From assembly GCA_011763485.2 (NCBI GenBank), contig JAANSK020064464.1, positions 1-27,800 on the forward strand: a DNA stretch of 27,800 bases, read 5' to 3'. A program made the translations under genes and the position numbers. Of this stretch, positions 8,875 to 19,457 are shown piece after piece. Source of the DNA: Isoetes engelmannii. Its lineage: Eukaryota > Streptophyta > Lycopodiopsida > Isoetales > Isoetaceae. Position 1 is the stretch's first letter. Every line of letters begins with the position of its first letter. Below the pieces are notes generated by a model. It made no database searches. It worked only from the letters and a program-made list of their open reading frames with translations, and was not told where the DNA came from.

Positions 8875-9797
8875 GAAAAACAATAAGATATTCCAATTTA
8901 TCATCAATTGAAATATCAATGTTAATTGTACAGTGCTCTTTGCCTCAATATTTTCTTAGGCTGATATTTGCTTAAATATTTGATAACAGCACATAAGCCG
9001 CAACATATTAGATTCTAGGTGGATGATTTCATCGAAATATAACCCTAGTTCAAGATTTCCATGCGCTCTGCAAGACCTAGAAGCGTAGTGCAGCCACAAA
9101 TATTGGACTCTGAGAGACTCCCAAGCAACTCTTCAGCTTCTATGACAAATCCGGCACGACTCAAAACATTTCCATGCAATTATAAAGGAGGACCCGGACA
9201 GCACAGGAAGAATGTATCATATGCTTGTAACTTACACTAACGAGTTCTGCATTGAAGGCACCCAACTGAGAGAGATACTGATGAGTCAGCTCTCCACTGG
9301 TTATTATTCCAGCAAAGAGTGCAGGATCAAAACCTAAATGTTCCACTTTTTTAGCACCATTCCCAGCCAGTGCCTCCATGGAACCTCCACTGTAATCAAT
9401 AACGTACACTATGATGTACAAAAATGTTTTAAGCATTATAAAATGTTAAGAAGCTACAAGTAGAGATAGCCCAAGGATATGGTTTTTGCCCACATGCAGT
9501 ACTCCAAACTGATCCAGTAACCACGTCTGGCAATAGGTGCCTATGTAGATATTCGGCTCCAGCCATTTCGGCATCTGCCTTGTAGCTCTTCCTCAAAAAC
9601 GACTCTTAATTGGTATTACCACAGTGCAGAGGTTACCCTCCACCAATCTGGTATTTTATGCTGTCATCTAACTTGCATCAGGCAAAATCTAGCAGGTAAA
9701 CTGGCGCATCTCTTGATCAGAGCCACATTACATAGTTGAAGCTCGTGCACCATGGTCTATGCATGTCTTACTCAGCATTGCCAAGCTGGGCTTACAG
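8875..9797 (-). pseudogene. PPR-HAD chimeric pseudogene, array unit 5
   Basis: The outer parts match the PPR units: the E-region side (SNICG-like, about 9050-9160) and the KPSLAMLS side (about 9715-9797). The middle, about 9165-9710, is replaced by fragments of a HAD-IIA hydrolase gene. On the minus strand one fragment (about 9485-9523) reads WLLDQFGVLHVGK, containing HAD motif I. The other (about 9275-9400) reads LAGNGAKKVEHLGFDPALFA, then GIITSGELTHQYL. Compared with the Arabidopsis HAD-IIA protein as I remember it, the ISNSSRR-type motif II segment between GAK and the LGFDP part is missing. The reading frame shifts right after motif I. Not functional. Confidence 0.65.
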
Positions 9798-10716
9798 GAA
9801 AAACAATAAGATATTCCAATGTTTCATCAATTGAAATATCAATGTTGATTTTAATTGCAAGTAGTCTTTGCCTCAATTCCTTCTTAAGCTGATATTTGCT
9901 TTGATGTTTGATAACAGCATATAAGCCTGCCGCAACATAATTAGATTCTAGGTGGATGATTTCATCAAAATATAACCCTATCTCAAGGGGCCTTCAAGAT
10001 TTCCATGCATTCTGCAAGAACTAGATGCATGGTCCAGCCACAAATATTGGGCTCTGAGCCTCTAAGAGACTTCTAAGCAACTCTTCAGCTTCTGTGACAA
10101 ATCCGGCACGACTCAAAATATTACTATGCAATTATAGAAAGAAGCATGACAGCACAAGAAGAATGCATCAGATGCTTGTAACTTACACTAATGAGTTCTG
10201 CATTGAAGGCACTCAACAGAGAGAGATATTGATGAGTCAGCTCTCCGCTGGTTATTATCCTAGCAAAGAGTGCAGGATCAGAATCTAAATGTTCCCACTT
10301 TTTTAGCACCATTCCCAGCCAGTGCAGTCCAGTGCAGTCCTCCATGGAACCTTCAGGGTAATCAATAACGCACTAACCAATTTAGTCAATACTATGATGC
10401 ACATAAATACTTTAAGCATTACAAATGTTAAGAAGCTTCAATACAAGTAGAGATAGCCCCAGGATATGGCTTTTGCCCACATGCAGTACTCCAAACTGAT
10501 CCAGTAACCACGTTTGGCAATTGGTGCCTATGAAGAGATTCGGCTCCAGACATTCCGGCATCTGCCTTGTACCTTTTCCTCAAAAATGACCTCGTGATTG
10601 GTATTTACCACAGCCCATCCACCAATCCGGCATTTTATGCTGTCATCTAACTTGCATCAGGCAAAATCTAGCAGTTGAACTGGCGCATGTCTTGATCAGA
10701 GCCACATCAAGAAATA
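9798..10716 (-). pseudogene. PPR-HAD chimeric pseudogene, array unit 6
   Basis: A copy of unit 5 without the distal PPR piece. The PPR E-side lies at about 9900-10120. HAD-IIA fragments lie at about 10200-10345 (minus strand SDPALFARIITSGELTHQYL) and 10472-10510 (WLLDQFGVLHVGK). Upstream of motif I the minus strand reads MPECLEPNLFIGTNCQT in frame. Both units share the frame change after motif I and the loss of the motif II segment, so those losses preceded the duplication. Unit 6 ends near 10716, where similarity to unit 5 stops. Confidence 0.6.
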
Positions 10717-12192
10717 GTAAAACCTTACAAAGATTTTCAACCAATCTGAGAACTCGTCACAAAGAAAAGAAAGCTGATGTATTGTCGCTCCTAAAGCCAG
10801 AATGCCAAAAAAGAAAAAGAAACAAGGTTAGGTTCCTAAATTTTGAAAAATAACTCGAGATTGGGGTAAAGAACAATGCAGCGCCTCAACTCAGTATAGT
10901 GGTTGGCGATGGCAGATGGATTGTTTGGTGCCAGAATCTGCTACCCAAAAAACATCTAACTACAAAGCAATACCGATCATCAAGATGAGATAGAAGAAGC
11001 AAGACCGAGGAAGACAGGCTTGGGAAGAAAGAGCAGAAGATGCATGGACAGAATAGGGCAGGCAATTTTCAGGAGTTTTTCTAATTTTCATGGCCGTCGG
11101 ATTCAAAATTACTAGATCTAATGGCTCCTGTTGAATTTTGCTGATGTGGCTTATCACGTGGATAGCCTAAAACTGCAATATAAGTTGCACCTCCTTTTAG
11201 GCAAGCCTGCTAAAAAAAATCTCAAACCTCAAACAAATATGTGAAAAAATAAATCATATTTACGCTATTATGACATTGTAATGGCATAAAAAAGGAAAAA
11301 CAGTGTCATTTTGTTACAAAGTGTCAAAATCGTTATCCATCCATTATGTTCTCTTCTTTCATTCAAAGAAGATTGAATAACTTTTTGGGTGCTATCAGAT
11401 CCACATTAAGTTCTATGCCAATCCGATCAATGAAAATTGGCTTTGTGAAAAATCTCTGGACTTTGTGAAAGATAACCTTGTGCTAGCTTCATCACTCGCG
11501 TAGAGGGGATGCGGTTCAATCAAACTGTGAAGCTTATATATTAGCTATATGAGAATCTAAGCATGACCACAACATACTCCCGTGCTTTTTCCTTGCATGT
11601 TTGATGTTTGAGAAAAGAATGCACTTGCATGATAAGTTATATAACAGCAGAAGCAACCTTATATGACTGGCAGAAATCGCAATTTTGCCAGTTTTTCCAT
11701 GCCGGATATGGGCCAGGCAGGCAGGCTGTCAAACTAATGCCAGAGCTCATACCTGCAGCATGAATGTCAGAGATGACTCTGGATATTGGTATAATGGAGA
11801 GAATACATGGCAATGGGGAAACAGTGGCATCGTCCTCGTCTCCATGCACTCAGTTGGAAAAATGTGAAATGAAGCTGTGAACATACGTCGCAATGCATAT
11901 ACGATTGAAAGCTGCCAAAGTAAGAGCTGAAAGACGCTAAAGAATGCAACATACTAACCACGGATTACATAAGCATTGGGATCTCAGACGCCCTGTAATA
12001 CACCATGCAAATCTTAACGTTCAGAAAAGCAGTCACTTCCAATATGAAAGCACTTAAGAATTAGGATATGTTGAATTACAAGAAGTCTAGCATCTCAAAC
12101 AATCACTGGTGCATTGTGGGAGTTGATTACTTCCAAAATGATCATAACTATAGTCCTATATAGCAGGATTTAAAATCCGTTATTGGCACTTA
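10717..12192. other. No gene recognised
   Basis: Moderately AT-rich sequence. A run ending cattcatgctgcag followed by gtatgagc on the minus strand (near 11750-11765) looks like an exon end with a splice donor, but I could not identify a product. The 60-70-codon frames in this stretch show no motif. It may hold upstream exons or the promoter of the ancestral HAD gene, or the 3' part of a minus-strand gene. Confidence 0.4.
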
Positions 12193-12438
12193 GGACAAAA
12201 TGTAATAAACATAGTCTGGAATGCAACTTCTTAAAAATGCAAGAAGACCTTAGGCGTACAAATAAAGCTTGCAACAGAGGTCCTACCAGACAAAATGTGA
12301 TAAATATAGTCTGGAATGCAACTTCTTAAAAATGCAAGAAGACCTTAGGTGTACAAAAAAAGCTTGCAACAGAGGTCCTACCTGAAGCTTCTTTGCACAA
12401 TACATGCAACTTCTTAGAAATGCAAAGCAGACCCTTAG
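12193..12438. repeat. 96-nt tandem duplication plus partial third copy
   Basis: Copies at 12193-12288 and 12289-12382 are nearly identical, each from gacaaaatgt to aacagaggtcctacc. A partial, more diverged third copy follows at about 12405-12438 (tgcaacttcttagaaatgca). On the minus strand each copy ends at a ggtaggacc word that would serve as a splice donor, so this may be a recently duplicated exon or untranslated segment. High identity suggests a young event. Confidence 0.75.
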
Positions 12439-12639
12439 CCATCTGCACAGAACAACATGAGCACATCAGACCAACAAACATGAAGCATAAATATATGGAA
12501 ACACCACTGGCGCTCATACGAACCATTACAGACTTGAGGACATATGAACAACATATCATCCACCACCGCACTTCCAGAAATTTTATTCGCATTACCTCCG
12601 CCTGCAATCTCTCTGGCTAGCAACACGTCGACTTGAGAG

Positions 12640-12843
12640 CTACCCCTTGTGCAGCACCTCCAGCTCCATAGGCCCCCCAATGCAATTCACATCATCATAT
12701 GTAGAGACATTGGAGAACGTCAAATCTGGAGATGTACTAGAAAAGTGACCATGTTCTGTCATTTCAGACAGACTATTAATACATGGCATCTTGAAAGCCA
12801 GATGTTGCTGCTGTATGCTACAAATGTACTTAACAATCGACTG
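12640..12843 (-). CDS. Possible terminal exon of an unrecognised gene
   Basis: On the minus strand a pyrimidine-rich stretch ending ttcgtag (12844-12850) is followed by 67 open codons and a TAG at 12640-12642. The reading begins QSIVKYICSI, then QQQHLAFKMP, and ends YDDVNCIGGPMELEVLHKG. The composition is protein-like and the exon is in phase with the acceptor. I do not recognise the family, and I found no convincing upstream exons between here and the SNARE gene. A chance open frame remains possible. Confidence 0.3.
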   Translation of the reverse strand, partial: QSIVKYICSIQQQHLAFKMPCINSLSEMTEHGHFSSTSPDLTFSNVSTYDDVNCIGGPMELEVLHKG

Positions 12844-13473
12844 CTACGAACAAAAAGAAACAATGCCAATTTGCATGAATCCACAAACTGCTTATTAAAC
12901 TTAATGGAAAGCCATAAAACTCCAAATTGAAAAAAAAGAGCGTATGAAGCCGGCAAAAAATTTACCACTACAAAGTAAGTTAAAAAAACAACAAGATTAA
13001 ATGCCCAATGCAAAGAGACCTCAAGTTAAAAGCCTCATGGGTCAAGCAAGGAGATAATGCAATTCCACAGACAAATATGACCAATGATGACAATTATACA
13101 AGGTGAATAAACTTTGTAAAGGATGGATCTCGGGAGGCAAGGAACAAAAAAGGGGTGTATATCTTGCCTAGGATATTATAGTCATATCACAATACTAAGA
13201 CTCCACAACAACATACCTGAGGCGAAAATAAAAAGGAATGCAGTATGGCAAACGGAAAAGGAAGTCTATATAAGAAACAGAATGATTGAAAACTGCTATT
13301 TAAAACTGATCATGTCAACTTTGATTCCACCAAAAATGTTTTGAAGCACCAATGCATTACAAAGTAAGTAACCCAAATCAAGCCTTCAATGAACCTGAAC
13401 AAACCACTAAAATCCTACATTGTCAAAGTCATCTGGCCCAACTAAAATCCAAACAAGCGCAGGGTATCAAAAA

Positions 13474-13720
13474 AAGAAACAGCAAAAACAAAGAGCGAAA
13501 CCATTCAGCTCAGTCATGGTTGAAGACCATAGTATCTTGCACAAACCTGCAGGGATAAAAAAAACACAGAGCAAAAACACAAGACTTAGAGCAAAACCAT
13601 TGGGCTGACGACCACAGTATCTTGCACAAACCTGCAGGAGATCACAAAGCAAAAACAAAAGACTTACAGCGAAATCATTCATCTGACTAATGGTTGAAGA
13701 CCACAGTATCCTGCACAAAG
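13474..13720 (-). repeat. Three tandem copies of an 82-nt exon-like unit
   Basis: Units lie at about 13474-13554, 13555-13637 and 13638-13719. On the minus strand each reads T-rich tract, (c)ctgcagg-type acceptor, then tttgtgcaagatactgtggt, then a segment ending in gtaagtc or ctaagtc, which is donor-like. The pattern is that of a short exon with its flanking intron ends copied twice. In the unit with a full donor the exon would be about 50 nt. No protein family is recognised, and the three copies do not share one open phase. Confidence 0.6.
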
Positions 13721-14526
13721 CAAATCTAGATGAAGGATGCAGCATACAACAAAATTTAAAACAAAATCGACCTGAGACCACAAGGCTGCCTGTATTCAGA
13801 ATTAGGCATAACTACAAATCCAACTTAGCAAAATAAAAGAGGAAATCGCGGAACTCAAGACGCATGTCCCATATCGCCCTAAAGCTCAGTAAGAGCACAA
13901 GTTATAGAAATATCTTGGTAAAAAAAGGCCCAACAACATAAGAGAGAGCAACAGCCTTCGATCCTTTTGTAGCATAACCTAAAAGAATACAACGTGAACC
14001 TATTGCCACCAAACAGAAGCCACAACATAAAAGTGCAACAACTCACTTACTGCCTATCTTTTATGAATACTCTCCAGTACCAGAATCATACCCTTTGCTT
14101 GTTCTAAACTTAAAAATGTAGCAGTGCAGCTATTCTAATTTCTCTATCATGATAATTCTTCACTACTAACTTACTACGAATGTTGCTTAGCTTGAGTCAA
14201 ACATTTCAATAAGGAGCAAGTGCATGCAGATTATGTATGATAGAGAATCAAGCCAAATGCAAGAGCTAATCCAGGGAAAAAAAAAGTCTGGCTTGACAAA
14301 TTAAAAACAAAACGTTGGTACAGTCGCATTCTTTGGTTGCTCAGGGTTACAAAACCCGTTATCCACAAAACCATCAATATTGAAGAATTGTGCATCTCCG
14401 TTCACTTAACATCTGCAAAGCTTGTCCAGGAGCTCTTGCGTCTAACTTAAGTATATGTACATTGTATAAATCTATGATACAGTTCCAATTATTTAGCTTC
14501 TAGAAAATTCTTGGCCACATGCTTCT

Positions 14527-15217
14527 CTATTTTACCAAGAAGTATACAAGGAAAAAGATCACGACAAACGAGGCAATAATGGTAAACATGTTTCGGCCTG
14601 ATTTTGTCTCAAAAACCTGCATTATTGGCAAAAACCAGTCATCAGAAGTATTGAGAAAACACATCAGCGTTCAGGCTATCAAATACCTTTTTAAATCGGT
14701 TGACTGTACCGGACAATTGCCCACGTGCGGACTCCATGTGAGTACCCTATAAACAGAATGCTTAGTTCCATGAAAAAAAGGTATTATTTATGTGCACAAT
14801 AGGGCTTACCATGCGATCCAATAATTTGTTATGAGACTGTACCTCCTCATGAACATCGACTGTCAACTGTCCATATAGTAAAACATCAAAATCTATTCTA
14901 AACACAGTTGCTCCACAATTGCTAACAAGATCTTACCCGCTTCAGAATACTAACTCGATCATGAAGATCGTCAACAGCCCGATCATTTTCTTGTTCAGCA
15001 ATTTCACTTGTTGAGTATGAAGTTGGCACCTTTAGACTACCTTCCTCTAGATTGCTTAGCAATGCGCTCCGATTGCCACGATAATCCCTGTTACAAAGTA
15101 GATGTTCATATTGGGGAAATCCAATTCCTAATCTCAATTGTTATAAATAAAATTATAAAAACAAGCCGCCGAGATTGCCTCATACCTCCTCGAATCAGAC
15201 ATCGTCGAAGAAGACAT
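14527..15217 (-). CDS. Bet1-like SNARE (BET11/BS14 family), five exons
   Basis: Coding exons on the minus strand are 15217-15186, 15087-14937, 14866-14810, 14746-14687 and 14616-14527. All introns are GT-AG and the frame closes exactly, giving 129 residues plus stop. The family is a Qc-type SNARE acting in ER-Golgi vesicle fusion, anchored by one C-terminal membrane segment facing the cytosol. Recognisable parts are RDYRGNRSALLSNLEEG near residue 11, the SNARE coil from about ENDRAVDDL (residue 44) through HEEVQSHNKLLDRM to VFETKSG, and a hydrophobic tail FTIIASFVVIFFLVYFL (111-127) ending in VK. The length is close to Arabidopsis Bet1-like proteins (about 122). The residue aligning with human Bet1's zero-layer Gln is His, as I recall for plant relatives. 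The start is the first ATG; a second Met is at residue 6. A 5' UTR, perhaps with an intron, extends towards 15.5 kb. Gene identity is firm. The exact paralogue is not assigned. Confidence 0.93.
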
Positions 15218-15560
15218 CCCTTTCCAGTAATTTGTGGGTTCCCTAACCATAATCTTCAAAATTCAACAAATTGCACTAGATCCTATATTGCATGTTGCAG
15301 ATCCACACCTAGGAAGCGGAAACGCGTTAATTAATATCCAAACTCCAAGCTGAGCTATATAATAAAGGACAAAAAATGGATCGAAACCGGCCACTCCATT
15401 CGCAGTCAGAATCAATAAACAGAGGTGAAGAATCTACCGAGTATTGCGACGGAGAACCGATATTGCCCAACAGAAAAAGACCTAAAGGCAAAAACAGGCC
15501 ATCTTCCTATCGGTAACTACAGAAGACAAATCCCAGGACGCCACGTATGCAATTTAAAAA
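15218..15560 (-). promoter_or_regulatory. 5' UTR and promoter region of the Bet1-like gene
   Basis: A possible 5' UTR intron runs from the gtgtggatc donor-like site (about 15309) to an acceptor-like ctggaaag close to the ATG. Further upstream on the minus strand an ACGTGGC word (near 15543) matches the plant ACGT-core/ABRE type. Both are pattern matches only. The transcription start is not evident. Confidence 0.3.
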
Positions 15561-18059
15561 CCCTTAAGAAAAATATATTAAAGTGTTAGGCTTAGATTCC
15601 ACTGTCAAGGGAGTAGCCTAGTTGTAGGGAGGACCATGTGACGTTACTCTTTTGAAGGGTGGAACATCATGACGTGGAGTCACAAGAGAATGTACTGACT
15701 GGGGACCTCGCTCTGGTGAGAGATGCACTAAAATCTCCCACCAAAGCTTCGATTTAGCAAAGCTGCCGATTTGCAATGGAATTCCCCAAGTCTAGAAACA
15801 GACGCGTTAGTGGAATCAGGGCCCTAGGGCACATCCCCATTACGAGATTGTCGCAACTTTCCTCCCTTGCCATGTCATCAAAGCCTCGAATGCATTTTTG
15901 CAGCCATTCCCATTGCCCCAATTCTCATAACACAAATACAGAACAAGATCAACACAAGAAGACAAAGAAGCGCAGGAAAAGACAAAGCCAAATGATATTG
16001 CGAAGAATCTGAAACTCCTAGGTCTAGATGTGGCATTGAGGCAAATCTCAATTCATTCAAGGGCAATGCCATGTCTGACTTTGCCACGAAGCACAACAAA
16101 GCTCCAGAATTGGGCTAATTAGGAGTATCAAAAATCAAACTAGATAATGCACAAGGAACACTGGCAAACCCTTACATCGATGAAGTAGCACTTGTGTTGC
16201 TATGGGGATTTGCAGCTTCGCATGGCGGTGCCCCAAAAGAAGAAAACACAAAAGAAAAGAAGAATTTTAGAGTGTTTTCAAATTGACGCACACGATCGAA
16301 AAAAGTCCCGCGAGGGGGAGAGGAAACGCTGCATGCATCTGCACATGCGGCATTCCGACATGGATATCAAAGCCACTCCTTTTTAATAAAGAAGATATAT
16401 GTGAAATGGATGGAGTGCATCATTTATTGCCCTTGGAAAATGTCTTTAATAAAAGTTGAGATCAACATAACTTACGAACACTTCGAAAAATTACTGGACT
16501 ATAGCTTTTATAGTTGACAACTTATGGCCATAAGTCTTACGTCAAAACTTCTTGTAGTAAAGGAGAAACAATTCACAACCTCAAACAACTTTTCTTTTTA
16601 ACCAAATATGGTTTTGTGACTTCATATAATGTCATCTAATAGCAACAAAACATGAAAACATGCATATCAACATGTTCTATCATAAAATGTTAATTACCTT
16701 CGATTTTAGAAAGATTTGGACCTCTTTATGCTAAAAACTTTGAAGAATGCAGTTCTGGCCTAGTGGAAAAACTGATGAATTCTATGAGGTTTAGACAATC
16801 ACCACAACATCTCATGGTCATAAAGAATTGAGTGAAGTTTCAAAAAGTGGTGGTATCTTGTGAAATGGAAATGTCTCTTGTTAGATACATGGGTTTAAGT
16901 GGCAGAGGGTATGCTGGACCACTTTTGGTTGATGAACCCAGAATAGTTCCAGTGACAACTTTAGTGTTAAGCAAAATCAGGAAGTTAGAGCCTCTTAAGT
17001 AAATCATGAAAAGTAGAATAGCAGAAGGATGATTCACAAAAGACACAGAGACGCAAGACGTCACTTTTCGTAGCTGTATATAGGAGTTAAAGCTAGCTTA
17101 CAACATCTCAAATCACCTAAAGGAAAAACTACTGCGATATATATTCAACTAGGAATTTACAAGACATTTCAGAACTCCAGAAACAACTTCGCTGAGACCA
17201 TCAACAAATCGTCTTGAAATAGCTCCGACCTCATTTTCTGCTTTAAAGACCATCACATTTGCCAGGCTTCTTCAGTATACAGCTCCTAGATTTCAATTCC
17301 AGTCCAGACTTATGAGCCGTATCCTTTGTTTGCAGGTTCCAAGAAATCAAATACTTTCTTAAGCCAATTCCTGAAGCCTAAATCTAAAATTCAGACGGTT
17401 GCTAGATTGAGATGTCTAATGGTTAATTGAATTGCCTTTTCTTAAGCCTTTCCCAGATTTGTTCTGTTGCTGGAGAGTGTTCTACAGTGGTTATATGCAA
17501 GTTTCTTTGAACAATACTTTCTTTCCAAGCCAAAAGCCAACTTTTGAATGTTTGCGTTAAATCTGCCTTAAGGTGAAATTCTAAAGTGTTTCTCTCCTAA
17601 TTCCTTTCATTTTCTAAAGTTGAAGGCTTTGTTATGAAGAATTACCTTGTGCTCTTGTTCATTACATCTTTAAGTTAATACAACTTGAGACAACCATTAT
17701 GACTTGATTTTAGCCTAAAGGCCTGGACTTGATTATTTCTTATTGTGGACTCAATTAGGGTGTAACCATGACTTGGTTATGTTATTTTGCCATATAAATG
17801 CTTGATCGAGGACGATCAATCCCAGGAAAGGGAGGAATTGATATGGTGGTGCTCAGGGGAGTGGCTATGGGGAGCAAGAGAAAGAGAAAGAATGTCAAGA
17901 ATGTCTGGGAGATTCTCTTGCTTAGGATAGCTCGACTGGGTAGTGAGCTTTACCCTTAAGGGGTGGATTTTGTATTTATTTGCTTTATTTCCGATGATTG
18001 TTCTTCAGATACAATTTGGAGTCTATACTACTAACGTGTCTGTTGGCCATCATCGATTC
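15561..18059. other. No gene recognised
   Basis: About 2.5 kb without a nameable gene. A 56-codon plus-strand frame near 16830-17001 (including MSLVRYMGLSGRGYAGP and ending KIRKLEPLK before a stop) looks protein-like but I cannot assign it. Near 17795 a TATA-like catataaatg is followed by a 7-bp perfect hairpin (TTGATCG/CGATCAA, 17802-17819). The last part, 17820-18059, is the sequence into which the large LINE inserted. Old transposon debris is the likeliest content. Confidence 0.4.
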
Positions 18060-18305
18060 TTTTCTTTTCTTTTTTTTTTTGAAGAGCCGAGTCACCAATG
18101 TATTAAAAGAATAATAGTGTTACAAAAACGAGTGAGGAGGAAAAGGAACTGTCCCGAAGGGATAGAGATACCTCAACACTCTGCAACATAATTTATCCCA
18201 GAACCAAATGCTATCACTGACTATGTACAAGCTGACCATTCGCATCCACAATCCCCAAAAGATCACACCAAATGGAGAACTTCCTCTCTGCTGAACCAGA
18301 AAACA

Positions 18306-18930
18306 CTAGGAAGCTCTGAAACACCTGAGGCGAGGAACAAGGGAGGCCGCGAACTGCTGCACTCCCTGGAAGATCCACAGGCGGCGCCGCTTCCAAATCA
18401 ACCAGACCAGCCACGCCACACACAGATGGAAGGCCTGCTGCCTGAGGGGAGACCAAGAAGCAGGATACAAGTGAAGGACCAGCTGCTCACTAGTCAGCCT
18501 TACCTGAAACAAAGCCCAGACCCGATCCCAAACAGCTCGCAAGTGGGGGCACAATGCTAGGCAATGCTCGATGGATTCACGGCGAAGGGCATAACAAGGG
18601 CAAAGAGGACTTACCCCTGTCCTAAATCTGCTCAACAAGACATTCACCCGGATGCAACGGTGCACCACCTGCCACAGAATAACCCTAACCTTGGGCGGGG
18701 GAAGAGAGTTCCACGTCCACACCCAAAGAGGCCGCCAACTAGAGTCCTGAAGCTGCAAGGACCACTTGTCCGAAGGAGGTAGGGTGTCATGAATAGCAAG
18801 CACCCGATAACAAGACCGCACAAAGCATGAGTCAGCAACATCAGGGTGAACCTTCCAAACCTGAATAGCCACCTCATCCTGAAGTAAAAGAGGTATATGT
18901 AGCGGAATACTACCCGCCACCTGCTCCTAA
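18306..18930 (-). pseudogene. LINE ORF2 C-terminal zinc-knuckle domain
   Basis: An open stretch reading WTWNSLPPPKVRVILWQVVH and then CPCYALRRESIEHCLALCPH, the zf-RVT-type Cys/His knuckle usual at the end of plant L1-like ORF2. It is followed by about 70 residues rich in Trp and Leu. This part is intact over 204 codons, though in-frame connection to the reverse transcriptase is lost upstream. Confidence 0.75.
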
Positions 18931-19457
18931 ATAATCCGATCACAATTTCTGAGCCGAAAATGGGCCTGAAAGAATTCCCAGGACGTTAATTGCCCATTCC
19001 AATACCAATCCTCCAAGGTAACCACGGCAACACGAGTCCAACGGGCCTGTGTGTAGGCATGCATGGTGGCAGCCAAAGGCAACTGCACAGGGGGCAAAGG
19101 GACCCACAGGAAGGGAGAGGTGTGATGATAAACTGCAGCATAATCTAACTAAAAAAGCACACGCACATGGTCCCAAGCTCGCAACACCCCCTGGAGAAAA
19201 GGTGAGGTATGTGGGAAGGGCTTGAGACCATAAAGCACCGCCCAGGGAAGCTTCACAGCAATAGACGGCGTTCCAAAAAAAAGCAACACAGCTGCGAAGG
19301 GACTGCGTAAGGAACACCGCTCCTGGAGAAGAAGCCTCCTCTCGAAGAATACTCCAAATAAACTTAGAAATCAGCACCTTACTGTGTAATTCCAAATCCA
19401 GAATGGCCAGACCACCATCCTCCCGAGAGCGGAGACACTTCCACTAAGCCACCTTGA

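Noticed and set aside
12326-12680. Two overlapping minus-strand open frames (93 and 81 codons).
   Set aside because: One crosses the tandem repeat and the other overlaps the possible terminal exon in another phase; neither has a known motif.
13467-13781. 104-codon minus-strand open frame.
   Set aside because: It runs through the 82-nt repeats and their T-rich intron-like spacers, and the repeat bodies are read in different phases, which is not expected of a protein.
16840-16890. KWWYLVKWKCLLL reading resembling a chromodomain of Ty3/gypsy integrases.
   Set aside because: Only about ten residues match, no integrase precedes it, and an overlapping frame is longer and more protein-like.
17700-18059. 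Possible copia-type LTR, suggested by a TATA-like box and small hairpins.
   Set aside because: No TG...CA termini, partner copy, polypurine tract or coding remnant could be found.
18940-19395. 151-codon minus-strand open frame as a separate gene.
   Set aside because: It sits between the thumb and zinc-knuckle regions of the LINE ORF2 and is part of that broken frame or a shadow of it.
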